Shown here piece by piece: positions 1 to 5,776 of a stretch of DNA of 7,323 bases. The position numbers and the translations under genes were made by a program. Source of the DNA: HRBIN01 sp038891515 (lineage in GTDB: Archaea; Thermoproteota; Nitrososphaeria_A; Caldarchaeales; Caldarchaeaceae); NCBI GenBank assembly GCA_038891515.1, contig JAWAEB010000075.1, positions 1 through 7,323 on the forward strand, read 5' to 3'. Position 1 is the stretch's first letter. The number at the start of each line of letters is the position of its first letter. The notes under the pieces are model-generated. The model was not told where the DNA came from. It ran no database searches and saw nothing but the letters and a program-made list of their open reading frames with translations.

Positions 1-203
1 TCGGGATATTGCAGATCAAGGTCCTCACTTGATAAGACTTCACCTTCATCTACAGGGTCCCATACAACCTCTAACCCAAGTAATCTATCTCCTATATTAC
101 CCATCTCTCTAATCAACTCCACTAGCTTCACCACATCGGTTATTTGAGTCTTCTGAAGTATTGGTGGATTGAAGGCAACTGCTATACTTACAACAATATA
201 TTC
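1..203 (-). other. DUF1517-like C-terminal segment fused in frame to the permease; AT-rich block
   Basis: From codon 418 of the permease frame leftward, the protein changes character. It begins EYIVVSIAVAF, continues through a polar stretch, then has LLGLEVVWDPVDEG followed by acidic residues and LQYP at the edge. This order (EYIVVt-hydrophobic, then LLavEVlWtP, then an acidic run, then DYP near the C terminus) is what I recall for the C-terminal end of DUF1517 proteins, best known from cyanobacteria and chloroplasts. Nothing in it resembles the last three membrane helices a permease should have. By hand count GC is about 40% for 1-200 and about 56% for 241-420. The segment may be the 3' end of another gene joined by recombination, a decayed fusion, or an assembly or cloning chimera. 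The family name rests on memory only. Confidence 0.6.
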
Positions 204-1454
204 AGCAACCTCCATCTCCTCTGATGGGATGTTTCTCAACCCGCCCAAGACTTGGAAGAAGACATACCACTGAGTGGCCATGAGCACTAGGATGAGGGCC
301 CTCAGCTCATCGGTTTGGGGTAGCGCGGATGATATGACTGGGTAGAGGATGGTTACGGGGATCGAGGCTAGCACTTGAAAGAGCGTTGTTACAGCGCCTG
401 TCAGCCTGCGGCTTCTGAAGATGAGAAGAGCCACCGGCAAGCTCCAAGCTATTGATGCTGCAACGCCCGCAGCCACCCTGAGGAGAGAGTATGCTGTGGA
501 TGTGAGGAGGTTTACCGGGCCTATCGTAGCAAGAGCGTTTCGGAGGTCTTCCAATGTTTTTATCACGTCGGTTGTGTTGGTGGTTGTAGCCAGCAAAACT
601 AGGGTCAGAATCGTAAAGAATACTATGTTGCGGAGAATTGACCAATGTCCGGTAACCTTCTTGGTTATTCCCGCAATAGCTTTGTGGATCTCTATGTTGT
701 GGTGTGGGACCTTCGTCACCCACCTGAACCCGGCCCACAACTTGACTAGGGGTACAGTACTACGCCCCGTCACCTGAGTCTCGGCCGTTGTCTGGGAACT
801 ACGCTTCTTCTCTGTGAGTCCCGCGAGCGGTATGAAGACAAGTACGTTGGTGGCTACTGCAGCTATTACCAGCAGGGTTAGCAGTATGAGTACACCCGAC
901 ATGTCGCTTCGCTCAGTAAACTCCGAGATAACAGAGCCAAGTCCGAAGAGATTTACGCCGGACTGTCCCAAGGATAGTATCTCACTCCCTACAAGGAAGA
1001 ATATACCGTTGGACCATGAGGGCTGAAGGTTCTGCATGACCCTAGGTATGGAGGCGGGAATGTAGATGTACCTCACTCTGTCCATGAATGAGAGGCGCAT
1101 AGACCTAGCTGACTCCATAAGGTCTGAGCCTATAACCTTCGTGGACTCGTAGACCGCAAATGTGATGTTCCAGACCTGCGACGTGAAGACCAGGAAGATT
1201 GATGCTATCTCAGCTCCGAGTACTGGCATGAAAGTGTAGAAGCCGTAGAGGGCTATAGGGAAGAAGCCGAGAATCGGGATTGACTGGAGAATGTCCAGCA
1301 GTGGGATGATTACACGCTCGGCATGTCTGCTAGTACCTGCCACTATCCCCACCACTAGGGAGAAACCCACCGAGATGGCTAGTGCAACGCCCATCCTCAG
1401 CCATGACGCTCCTAGGGCGGCGGCCGCCACGACCAGTGTATCAGCGGGTCCCAA
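1..1454 (-). CDS. Duplicated NitT/TauT-type ABC transporter permease, 3' part replaced by unrelated sequence (partial, runs off left edge)
   Basis: The minus-strand frame is open from a TTG at 1454 to the window edge (484 codons). It reads as the membrane subunit of an ABC importer for a small anion, of the archaeal type with two permease domains in tandem. The first domain begins at residue ~10. It has the family signature IPLLDILQSIPILGFFP near residues 45-65, a fairly intact EAA-type cytoplasmic loop (ESA at 114-116) that should contact the ATPase, and a WSNGIFFLVGSE-like segment. A linker follows at ~210-265. The second domain starts with a membrane helix near 275-290 and contains LASIPVTILYP and a QWYVFFQVLGGLRNIPSEEME segment. 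It stops being permease-like exactly where its own EAA loop should start (residue ~417). Residues 418-484 are described separately. TTG 1454 is the first possible start after an in-frame TGA; GTG 1430 is an alternative. The first domain lacks the N-terminal helix usual in this family. No ATPase or binding-protein gene is in view. Confidence 0.82.
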   Translation of the reverse strand, partial: MGPADTLVVAAAALGASWLRMGVALAISVGFSLVVGIVAGTSRHAERVIIPLLDILQSIPILGFFPIALYGFYTFMPVLGAEIASIFLVFTSQVWNITFAVYESTKVIGSDLMESARSMRLSFMDRVRYIYIPASIPRVMQNLQPSWSNGIFFLVGSEILSLGQSGVNLFGLGSVISEFTERSDMSGVLILLTLLVIAAVATNVLVFIPLAGLTEKKRSSQTTAETQVTGRSTVPLVKLWAGFRWVTKVPHHNIEIHKAIAGITKKVTGHWSILRNIVFFTILTLVLLATTTNTTDVIKTLEDLRNALATIGPVNLLTSTAYSLLRVAAGVAASIAWSLPVALLIFRSRRLTGAVTTLFQVLASIPVTILYPVISSALPQTDELRALILVLMATQWYVFFQVLGGLRNIPSEEMEVAEYIVVSIAVAFNPPILQKTQITDVVKLVELIREMGNIGDRLLGLEVVWDPVDEGEVLSSEDLDLQYP

Positions 1455-1480
1455 ACTCGTTAAAAATCAATGAAAGACGA

Positions 1481-1490
1481 GGGTTTATCC
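1481..1490 (-). promoter_or_regulatory. Weak TATA-like box for the permease
   Basis: On the minus strand GGATAAACCC sits about 32 nt ahead of the TTG at 1454 and overlaps the stop codon of the polyprenyl synthetase gene. The spacing suits an archaeal TATA box with a short leader, but the match is poor. With only 30 nt between the genes, read-through from upstream is equally possible. Confidence 0.3.
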
Positions 1491-2420
1491 CTTTTCCACA
1501 CCCTCACGTAAGATTTGAGTGACGAAATAAAGAGGTAGACTGCGGAGGAATTCCCTGTATGGCGTGTCTGGTATGCAGGGATGGATGGTTAGAGATCTAG
1601 CGATAGCTATTCTCTTTACAATCTCACCAATCAGAAAATCTGCTGACGGCGTTTTAGGAGATATGGACCTCAGCATCCAGTCAAACCTACCTGTCTTGGA
1701 TGAGATGAGGAAACGGATAAACCTCTGCCTAATCTCCGCCACGAGATACGCCATCCGACCTTGACGCGTCCTCTTAATAATCTCGTTCAGGTCGTCTGCA
1801 AGCTGATACGCAGTCCCAAGTTCGAGCCCATATTTCTTCATAGCTTCGGAAGCCTGCGGGTCGGCCTCCGCTAATATACACCCTGCCTGAGCAGCAGCTT
1901 CAAAGAGCGAAGCTGTCTTCTCCCTAATCAGAAGGATGTACAATCCGGAAGATGGGTTGAACTGGGAAATCACCTCATCCAAGATGCCCTTGGAAGCCTT
2001 ATCCCAAGCCTCAACGAAGACCTTCGCAATCTCCAGACCCTTCTCAAGAACTGTCGAGAAAGCCAAGTTTATCATCCTATGCCCCTCTAGAAGAGCCTTC
2101 CCAACACCCACCTGCCTCCAGAGTGAGGGGGCTCCTCTACGCCTATAATCTATGTCTAAGATGTCGTCGTGAACCAAGCTGGCGCTGTGGGCTATCTCCA
2201 ATGCGGCAGCCACATCAAGAGCCTTCTCATAATCCTTCCCACCCATGGCCTTGAAGACCATCAGGAGGAGTATTGGCCTAAGCCTCTTCCCCCCGCTGAG
2301 GGCCCGCTTCAGAAAAAACCTATCCACTCTCTGGCTTATTTTCCTTTCGAGAGCCCCCTCTATGTCCCTTCTCATTTCAGAGACGATGGCCTCAAGGGTT
2401 GTCGCAGCCAGAATCGTCAA
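1485..2420 (-). CDS. Divergent trans-polyprenyl diphosphate synthase family protein
   Basis: This 311-residue all-helical protein of the polyprenyl synthetase family would normally condense allylic diphosphates with isopentenyl diphosphate in the cytosol; in archaea this supplies C20/C25 chains for lipids. The N-terminal half is canonical: GGKRLRP at 43-49 binds the IPP diphosphate, the first aspartate-rich motif is HDDILD with D85, D86 and D89, and a basic RRRG follows at 93-96. The second half is not. The usual GD near 113-114 is GH, and the second motif is DDLNE at 209-213 instead of DDxxD. The family's following glycine/lysine-rich stretch (GKxxGxDL...GKxTLP) is missing and replaced by a basic helix. 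K168-T169 is kept. The start is TTG 2420: a TAG lies upstream in frame and no earlier start exists. It follows thioredoxin after 48 nt and has its own TATA box. It may be an enzyme with altered metal binding or a non-catalytic paralogue; family assignment is sure, activity is not. Confidence 0.88.
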   Translation of the reverse strand: MTILAATTLEAIVSEMRRDIEGALERKISQRVDRFFLKRALSGGKRLRPILLLMVFKAMGGKDYEKALDVAAALEIAHSASLVHDDILDIDYRRRGAPSLWRQVGVGKALLEGHRMINLAFSTVLEKGLEIAKVFVEAWDKASKGILDEVISQFNPSSGLYILLIREKTASLFEAAAQAGCILAEADPQASEAMKKYGLELGTAYQLADDLNEIIKRTRQGRMAYLVAEIRQRFIRFLISSKTGRFDWMLRSISPKTPSADFLIGEIVKRIAIARSLTIHPCIPDTPYREFLRSLPLYFVTQILREGVEKG

Positions 2421-2456
2421 GGACGCCTTTACCGCAGAGCTATTCTCTGCCTATCC

Positions 2457-2466
2457 GTTTTATAAG
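2457..2466 (-). promoter_or_regulatory. TATA box for the polyprenyl synthetase gene
   Basis: On the minus strand CTTATAAAAC is a near-ideal archaeal TATA box in the 48-nt gap after the thioredoxin stop, centred about 41 nt ahead of the TTG start. That predicts a transcript starting near 2435 with a leader of about 15 nt, so this gene probably has its own promoter. Confidence 0.65.
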
Positions 2467-2468
2467 TA

Positions 2469-2876
2469 TTACAGGTGACTCGATATCCTCGAGACGAGAA
2501 CCCGCTTGGGAACAGCGCCTATGACGGTGTCCACAGGAACTCCGCCTTTAAAGAACATCAGGGTGGGTATACTCATTATGCCAAACTTAACTGTGGTTTC
2601 CGGGTTTTCATCAACGTTGAGCTTCCCAAAAACAACCCTGCCCGCGTACTCTCTCGCCAGCTCCTTAATAATAGGAGCTATCGCCCGGCATGGGGCACAC
2701 CAGTCCGCCCAGAAATCCACCACCACAAACGGATACTTGGAGATAAAACCGTCAAAGGTGGCGTCGGTAAGTTCAACCGGCTCATCTATAATGGACTGTT
2801 GATGCCTAGGTTCCGCGATTCTCGACAACATCTCAGCCATCTTTCTCAATTTTATTCTCTCCAGCTCATCGTCCAT
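2469..2876 (-). CDS. Thioredoxin with a charged N-terminal helix
   Basis: This is a thioredoxin-fold dithiol oxidoreductase of the cytosol (135 residues from the ATG at 2876). The fold is complete: VVVDFWADWCAPC with redox cysteines that are residues 60 and 63 from this start, then the KLNVDENPETTVKFGI strand-helix, then SIPTLMFF carrying the conserved cis-proline, and a C-terminal helix. Before the fold lies a 35-40 residue extension opening MDDELERIKLRKMAEML, an acidic-then-basic helix of a kind seen at the start of several archaeal proteins. I prefer ATG 2876 because this helix starts there and a TATA-like box is 32 nt upstream. The same frame can be opened at GTG 2915, which adds 13 residues (148 in total). 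It is the first gene of the minus-strand run. Its physiological partner, thioredoxin reductase or another, is not in the window. Confidence 0.92.
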   Translation of the reverse strand: MDDELERIKLRKMAEMLSRIAEPRHQQSIIDEPVELTDATFDGFISKYPFVVVDFWADWCAPCRAIAPIIKELAREYAGRVVFGKLNVDENPETTVKFGIMSIPTLMFFKGGVPVDTVIGAVPKRVLVSRISSHL

Positions 2877-2904
2877 CTTACTCGCCCACTCGGCCCAAAA
2901 CCTT

Positions 2905-2912
2905 CTAATAAA
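2905..2912 (-). promoter_or_regulatory. TATA-like box for thioredoxin
   Basis: TTTATTAG on the minus strand is centred about 32 nt ahead of ATG 2876, giving a very short leader. It would lie inside the coding region if the GTG at 2915 were used, which argues for the ATG. Confidence 0.45.
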
Positions 2913-2946
2913 CACTTTAGATTATGGCTTTGATGGTAAGACCAAG

Positions 2947-2955
2947 ACTTAAATC
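2947..2955 (+). promoter_or_regulatory. TATA box for the small acidic protein gene
   Basis: ACTTAAATC is centred about 29 nt ahead of the ATG at 2980, which predicts an almost leaderless message. With the box at 2905-2912 it makes the stretch 2877-2979 a compact divergent promoter region. Confidence 0.5.
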
Positions 2956-2979
2956 AACGCTCCGCACTAATCAGACTGA

Positions 2980-3267
2980 ATGTCTGAAGATGAGTCGGAG
3001 TTTCTCGATGCTGTTGTAATAGGTTTTGAGGATGATGACTGTGTTGTCTCGGTAACGTCAGGACTAGGCAATCTGGATGTGGGTGACTTGGTGGGTCGTG
3101 AGGTTTTTTATGAAGATTTTAAGGGAGTAGTATGGAAGGGCAGGGTTGTGGACATCTACGAGGACGACACCCTACGTGTTAGGTTCCAAAGTGAGGCTAT
3201 ATCCGAGGGTGGCCCGTCTGGGCTTGGTCAGGGCAGTCTTGTGAAGATACCTGCGAGGCCAAAGTGA
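2980..3267 (+). CDS. Small acidic protein of unknown function, probable beta-barrel
   Basis: I do not recognise this 95-residue protein. It is strongly acidic, with Asp/Glu runs at 3-10 and 17-20 and few basic residues until the C terminus. Its centre (about 33-69) alternates hydrophobic and polar residues in short strands with turns: VGDLVGREVFYEDF, then VVWKGRVVDIYEDDTLRVRF. That pattern suits an SH3-, Tudor- or KOW-like small barrel, a fold often used to bind RNA, DNA or protein tails. A glycine-rich loop (76-85) precedes the basic end KIPARPK. It has no signal peptide, membrane helix or metal-binding cysteine pair. The ATG at 2980 has a well-spaced TATA box. It diverges from thioredoxin and lies 30 nt ahead of the MntR-like regulator, which has its own TATA. 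The fold is inferred from the strand pattern only; the reading frame looks real. Confidence 0.72.
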   Translation: MSEDESEFLDAVVIGFEDDDCVVSVTSGLGNLDVGDLVGREVFYEDFKGVVWKGRVVDIYEDDTLRVRFQSEAISEGGPSGLGQGSLVKIPARPK

Positions 3268-3270
3268 GGG

Positions 3271-3280
3271 TTAAATAAAT
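3271..3280 (+). promoter_or_regulatory. TATA box for the MntR-like regulator
   Basis: TTAAATAAAT begins 3 nt after the stop codon of the preceding gene and is centred 22-25 nt ahead of GTG 3298. That spacing predicts a leaderless message. The candidate operator at 3282-3301 lies directly downstream of it. Confidence 0.55.
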
Positions 3281-3281
3281 A

Positions 3282-3301
3282 ACACTTCATATAAGATGTG
3301 T
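3282..3301 (+). promoter_or_regulatory. Imperfect 20-bp palindrome, candidate autoregulatory operator
   Basis: ACACTTCATATAAGATGTGT pairs with itself at 8 of 10 positions (mismatches at pairs 5 and 8) around a TATA centre. It lies between the TATA box and the predicted transcript start and covers the GTG start codon of the metal-dependent regulator. A dimeric winged-helix repressor bound here would block transcription initiation, as DtxR/MntR proteins do at their targets. That it is an operator is inferred. Confidence 0.45.
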
Positions 3302-3798
3302 CGGGATTGTTGCTGAGGTCAAGACTTGAGGTTTTGAAACGGGGGCACAAGAAGACCGGATCCAGCAAAATCTCTGAAGAATATCTTGAGGCGATCTACG
3401 AGTTGACGACAGCTACCCACAAAATGGTGAGGCCGATAGATGTCTCCAGAGCTCTCAACGTCAAGCCAAGCACCGTCAATAAGGTGCTCCGCCGCCTCCG
3501 GGAAATGGGATACATAAACTACGAGCCATATAGGGTTCTCAAGCTCACACACCGGGGTGAGGAGGCTGTGGGTAGGCTTAAACGGCGTCATGACTCACTT
3601 TCAGCAGCGCTTCAGCAGCTGGGGATGGACCCGATGACCGCCGAGCTGGAGGCTGAGAGGATGGAGCATAGTCTCAGTGAGGAGTCGGCTAGGCTGTTTG
3701 AGAGGTTGGGTGAAGTTCTAATGGAAAACTCGGATGTGGCGGAGCGGGTGAGGAGTTTAATGGGCAGTGATCAGAAGGCACCATCACGAAATACGTAG
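3298..3798 (+). CDS. DtxR/MntR-family metal-dependent transcriptional regulator, MntR-like ligand set
   Basis: The protein (166 residues) is a homodimeric DNA-binding regulator that senses Mn2+ or Fe2+. Residues ~25-90 form the winged helix-turn-helix (SEEYLEAIYEL, recognition helix KPSTVNKVLRRLREMGYI, wing YRVLKLTHRG). Residues ~95-150 are the dimerisation and metal domain (RRHDSLSAALQQLG, then EAERMEHSLSEE). By alignment from memory, the Bacillus MntR ligands Asp8, Glu11, His77, Glu99, Glu102 and His103 correspond to E28, E31, H98, E120, E123 and H124. The position equivalent to DtxR Cys102 is Glu, which also favours an MntR-like site. The DtxR ligand Glu83 is replaced by Ser102. There is no SH3-like third domain. 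GTG 3298 suits the TATA spacing; TTG 3334 would give a shorter N terminus. No metal transporter gene adjoins it, so targets beyond its own promoter are unknown. Confidence 0.9.
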   Translation: MSGLLLRSRLEVLKRGHKKTGSSKISEEYLEAIYELTTATHKMVRPIDVSRALNVKPSTVNKVLRRLREMGYINYEPYRVLKLTHRGEEAVGRLKRRHDSLSAALQQLGMDPMTAELEAERMEHSLSEESARLFERLGEVLMENSDVAERVRSLMGSDQKAPSRNT

Positions 3799-3809
3799 AG
3801 ATATTACGG

Positions 3810-3814
3810 TTTTT
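3810..3814 (+). terminator. Possible T-tract terminator after the regulator
   Basis: A run of five T (TTTTT) lies 12 nt after the regulator's stop. Archaeal RNA polymerase terminates at T-runs without a hairpin, but this one is short, so the call is weak. Confidence 0.25.
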
Positions 3815-3852
3815 GCAACTACCTATTGGAGCTCTTAGCAGACTGCGAAATG

Positions 3853-3859
3853 CTTATAC
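3853..3859 (+). promoter_or_regulatory. TATA-like box and ribosome binding site region for the synthase
   Basis: CTTATAC is centred 30 nt ahead of ATG 3886. Purine-rich GGAAGAGG (3870-3877) and GGAG (3882-3885) precede the ATG and could pair with 16S rRNA, although the second is very close to the start. Confidence 0.4.
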
Positions 3860-3885
3860 GATAACTCCTGGAAGAGGCTCCGGAG

Positions 3886-5283
3886 ATGGTCGTCACGATA
3901 CTGGACACAACCTTGAGAGAGGGCGAACTCTTCAAGATGTTCCCCCGCTCTGTGCGGGTGCAGGTAGCGGAGAAGCTGGCTGAGGCAGGCGTAAGGCGGA
4001 TCGAGCTTACCGTTGACTATCCCCCCAGGACATTCGAGGCGGATCTCCAGCCAGTTCTTCAGGCCTTGGATGGTAAGGGTGTAGAGGTGATTCTACATGG
4101 GCGTGCTTATGATGAGGACCTAAAGTCCATGGCGAAGTATCGTGTTCATGGGTGTGCCGTCTATATCTCCGTAAGCCAGCTTCATCTACAATATAAGCTC
4201 CATGGAATGACCTACGAAGAAGCCCTATATCGCCTTTCTCTCAGTGTGAAGAGAGCTAGGGAACTAGGGTTTAGATATGTGCGGGCCACTCTCGAAGACG
4301 TTTCAAGGACATATCTATTGGAGGGTGAGGATGGTGTGAGGAAGATTGTGGAGGCTGCAGAGAAGCTGAGGGATGCCGGTGCATCATTGGTCAGCATACC
4401 AGATACTGCTGGCCTCCTTTCACCCAGAATGGCTGCGGAGATGATACGTGCCATAAGACGCGGGACCGACGTTCCCCTTGCAGCCCACTTCCACAACGAC
4501 TATGGAATGGCTTCAGCCAATACTGTGGAAGCTGCGCTGGAGGGTGTTGAGGAGGTGCACGTCTCCCTTATGGGTATAGGCGATAGGAATGGTATAGCAG
4601 ACCTGTATGAGGTGGTCTCCGTCCTAGAGGACATTCACGGATTGGACACAGGGATCGATAGGAAGTCACTCAGGCGACTTTATCAATTCTTCACGAGAAT
4701 TACTGGGATGAGACTACATTGGAGACACCCCCTCTCGGAAGAGGCTAAGACCATAAGGGCTGGAGTCCATCAAGCTATGGCTGTGACCAAGCCCGAGGGA
4801 TACATGCCATCCAAGAAGCTAGCATATGACTTTACGGCACCCACCTATAACCTAAGCCCATATGTTAGCCATAGGCTGGTTGCTGCAATCCTTGGACGCG
4901 GAAGAAGTGAGGAAGATGTCCGGCGCCTCACAAACATTCTAGCCGAGGAGGCGAGGGCAAGCAGCGGTCTGCTCAGCGTCATGAGGGTTAGGGAGATAAT
5001 AAGTAGGGAGACTGGTATGGATCTCGACCCATCCCATCTAGCCAGCTTCCTAACAGGTGAAAGGGTCTACGTTCTGGCTAAGCTTAACCCAAGGTTTCCG
5101 GCTGGGGAGATAGTTGCGGACCTGATGGGATGGGATGAGGTGGAGTCTGTTGATGAGGTCTACGGTGATGTGGATATTGTGGTGACAGGGAGGATGACCT
5201 ATTCTCCCGACAACTTTGTCAACAGACTTAGGCAGAAATACGGGCAGGCCCTCGAAAATGTAAAGGTTCTCGTCACTGATTAG
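3886..5283 (+). CDS. Homocitrate synthase-like enzyme (HMGL-like/IPMS family) with C-terminal RAM domain
   Basis: The 465-residue protein is a Claisen-type acyltransferase that would join acetyl-CoA to a 2-oxoacid; homocitrate from 2-oxoglutarate (aminoadipate route to lysine) is the best guess. Residues 1-250 form the TIM barrel: ILDTTLREGE with metal ligand D7 and catalytic R11, IPDTAGLLSP, HFHND with metal ligands H201 and H203, and GIGDRNG at 230-236. The LREGE variant is typical of homocitrate synthases rather than the LRDGEQ of isopropylmalate synthases. RAGVH near 304 matches the KAGVH of the lid subdomain. Residues ~393-465 are a RAM (Lrp/AsnC effector-binding) domain, with EVYGDVDIVV as its signature. 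As I recall, Sulfolobus homocitrate synthase has the same order, the RAM domain acting as the feedback sensor. Oddities: the usual Gln after GE is Leu15, and GIGERNG has Asp for Glu. No lysW or other lysine gene adjoins it. Citramalate or isopropylmalate synthase remain alternatives. Confidence 0.85.
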   Translation: MVVTILDTTLREGELFKMFPRSVRVQVAEKLAEAGVRRIELTVDYPPRTFEADLQPVLQALDGKGVEVILHGRAYDEDLKSMAKYRVHGCAVYISVSQLHLQYKLHGMTYEEALYRLSLSVKRARELGFRYVRATLEDVSRTYLLEGEDGVRKIVEAAEKLRDAGASLVSIPDTAGLLSPRMAAEMIRAIRRGTDVPLAAHFHNDYGMASANTVEAALEGVEEVHVSLMGIGDRNGIADLYEVVSVLEDIHGLDTGIDRKSLRRLYQFFTRITGMRLHWRHPLSEEAKTIRAGVHQAMAVTKPEGYMPSKKLAYDFTAPTYNLSPYVSHRLVAAILGRGRSEEDVRRLTNILAEEARASSGLLSVMRVREIISRETGMDLDPSHLASFLTGERVYVLAKLNPRFPAGEIVADLMGWDEVESVDEVYGDVDIVVTGRMTYSPDNFVNRLRQKYGQALENVKVLVTD

Positions 5284-5747
5284 GTCTCTGACTCACGTCC
5301 GATAAAAACCCTAGGAAGCCCTCTGAGATAGGTACCAGTCCTCCCCATGACCCTCATTAGGTCCGTGACACTTACCACCCCCACAACACCAGCATCCCCC
5401 ACTACCACCAGTCTCTTTACATTTTGGTCGGCCATGATATCGATAGCCTCATCGAGTGTGGCGCCCTCACCCACAACTATGACTGGAGAAGACATGACCC
5501 TGTCAATCCGAGTTCTCTTGGCTGGCAACCCCTTGGCCAAGACCCGCCTCACCAAATCCCTCTCCGTGACTATGCCCACAAGCTTGTCATCCCTCATTAC
5601 CACGCAGCTACCCACACCCCTCTCAGCCATTAGAAAAGCGGCCCGGTATGCGGAGGTGTCAGGTGATACTGTCAGTACGTTCCTTGTCATCACATCTCTG
5701 ACTAGCTGTCCATCGCCTTTTTCCATGTCAACTCCGTCCAAAACCAT
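5280..5747 (-). CDS. Protein with two CBS domains
   Basis: The protein consists of little more than a CBS pair (155 residues from ATG 5747). CBS1 spans about 17-70 (VRDVMTRNVLTVSPDTSAYRA, closing GIVTERDLVRRVL). CBS2 spans about 81-134 (IDRVMSSPVIVVGEGATLDEA, closing GVVSVTDLMRVMG). Such pairs bind adenine nucleotides or S-adenosylmethionine in the cleft between the domains and regulate a partner; the partner cannot be told from sequence. A tail of about 20 residues (RTGTYLRGLPRVFIGRESET) follows. The frame is open to 5876, but the residues before the ATGs do not look like protein. ATG 5747 is the best start because the palindromic TATA box is centred 34 nt upstream of it; ATG 5768 would be only 13 nt from that box. 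The gene ends against the synthase, the two stops overlapping in TTAG (5280-5283). Confidence 0.88.
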   Translation of the reverse strand: MVLDGVDMEKGDGQLVRDVMTRNVLTVSPDTSAYRAAFLMAERGVGSCVVMRDDKLVGIVTERDLVRRVLAKGLPAKRTRIDRVMSSPVIVVGEGATLDEAIDIMADQNVKRLVVVGDAGVVGVVSVTDLMRVMGRTGTYLRGLPRVFIGRESET

Positions 5748-5776
5748 CCTATATGTTGTCCCACCCATCAACAACC

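Noticed and set aside
307..738. A 143-codon minus-strand frame in another register
   Set aside because: It overlaps the permease on the same strand; its product is rich in His, Pro, Gln and Asn with no domain, as shadow frames are.
1455..1470. TTTTTAA on the minus strand as the permease TATA box
   Set aside because: It is centred only about 10 nt from the TTG start, too close for transcription to begin at or before that codon.
421..1473. Plus-strand open frames of 60-118 codons across the permease
   Set aside because: They are antisense to a continuous minus-strand frame with clear permease motifs, and their products are Ser/Thr/Arg-rich with no recognisable domain.
2475..2933. A 152-codon plus-strand frame opposite thioredoxin
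   Set aside because: Thioredoxin on the minus strand has every family motif; the opposite product has none.
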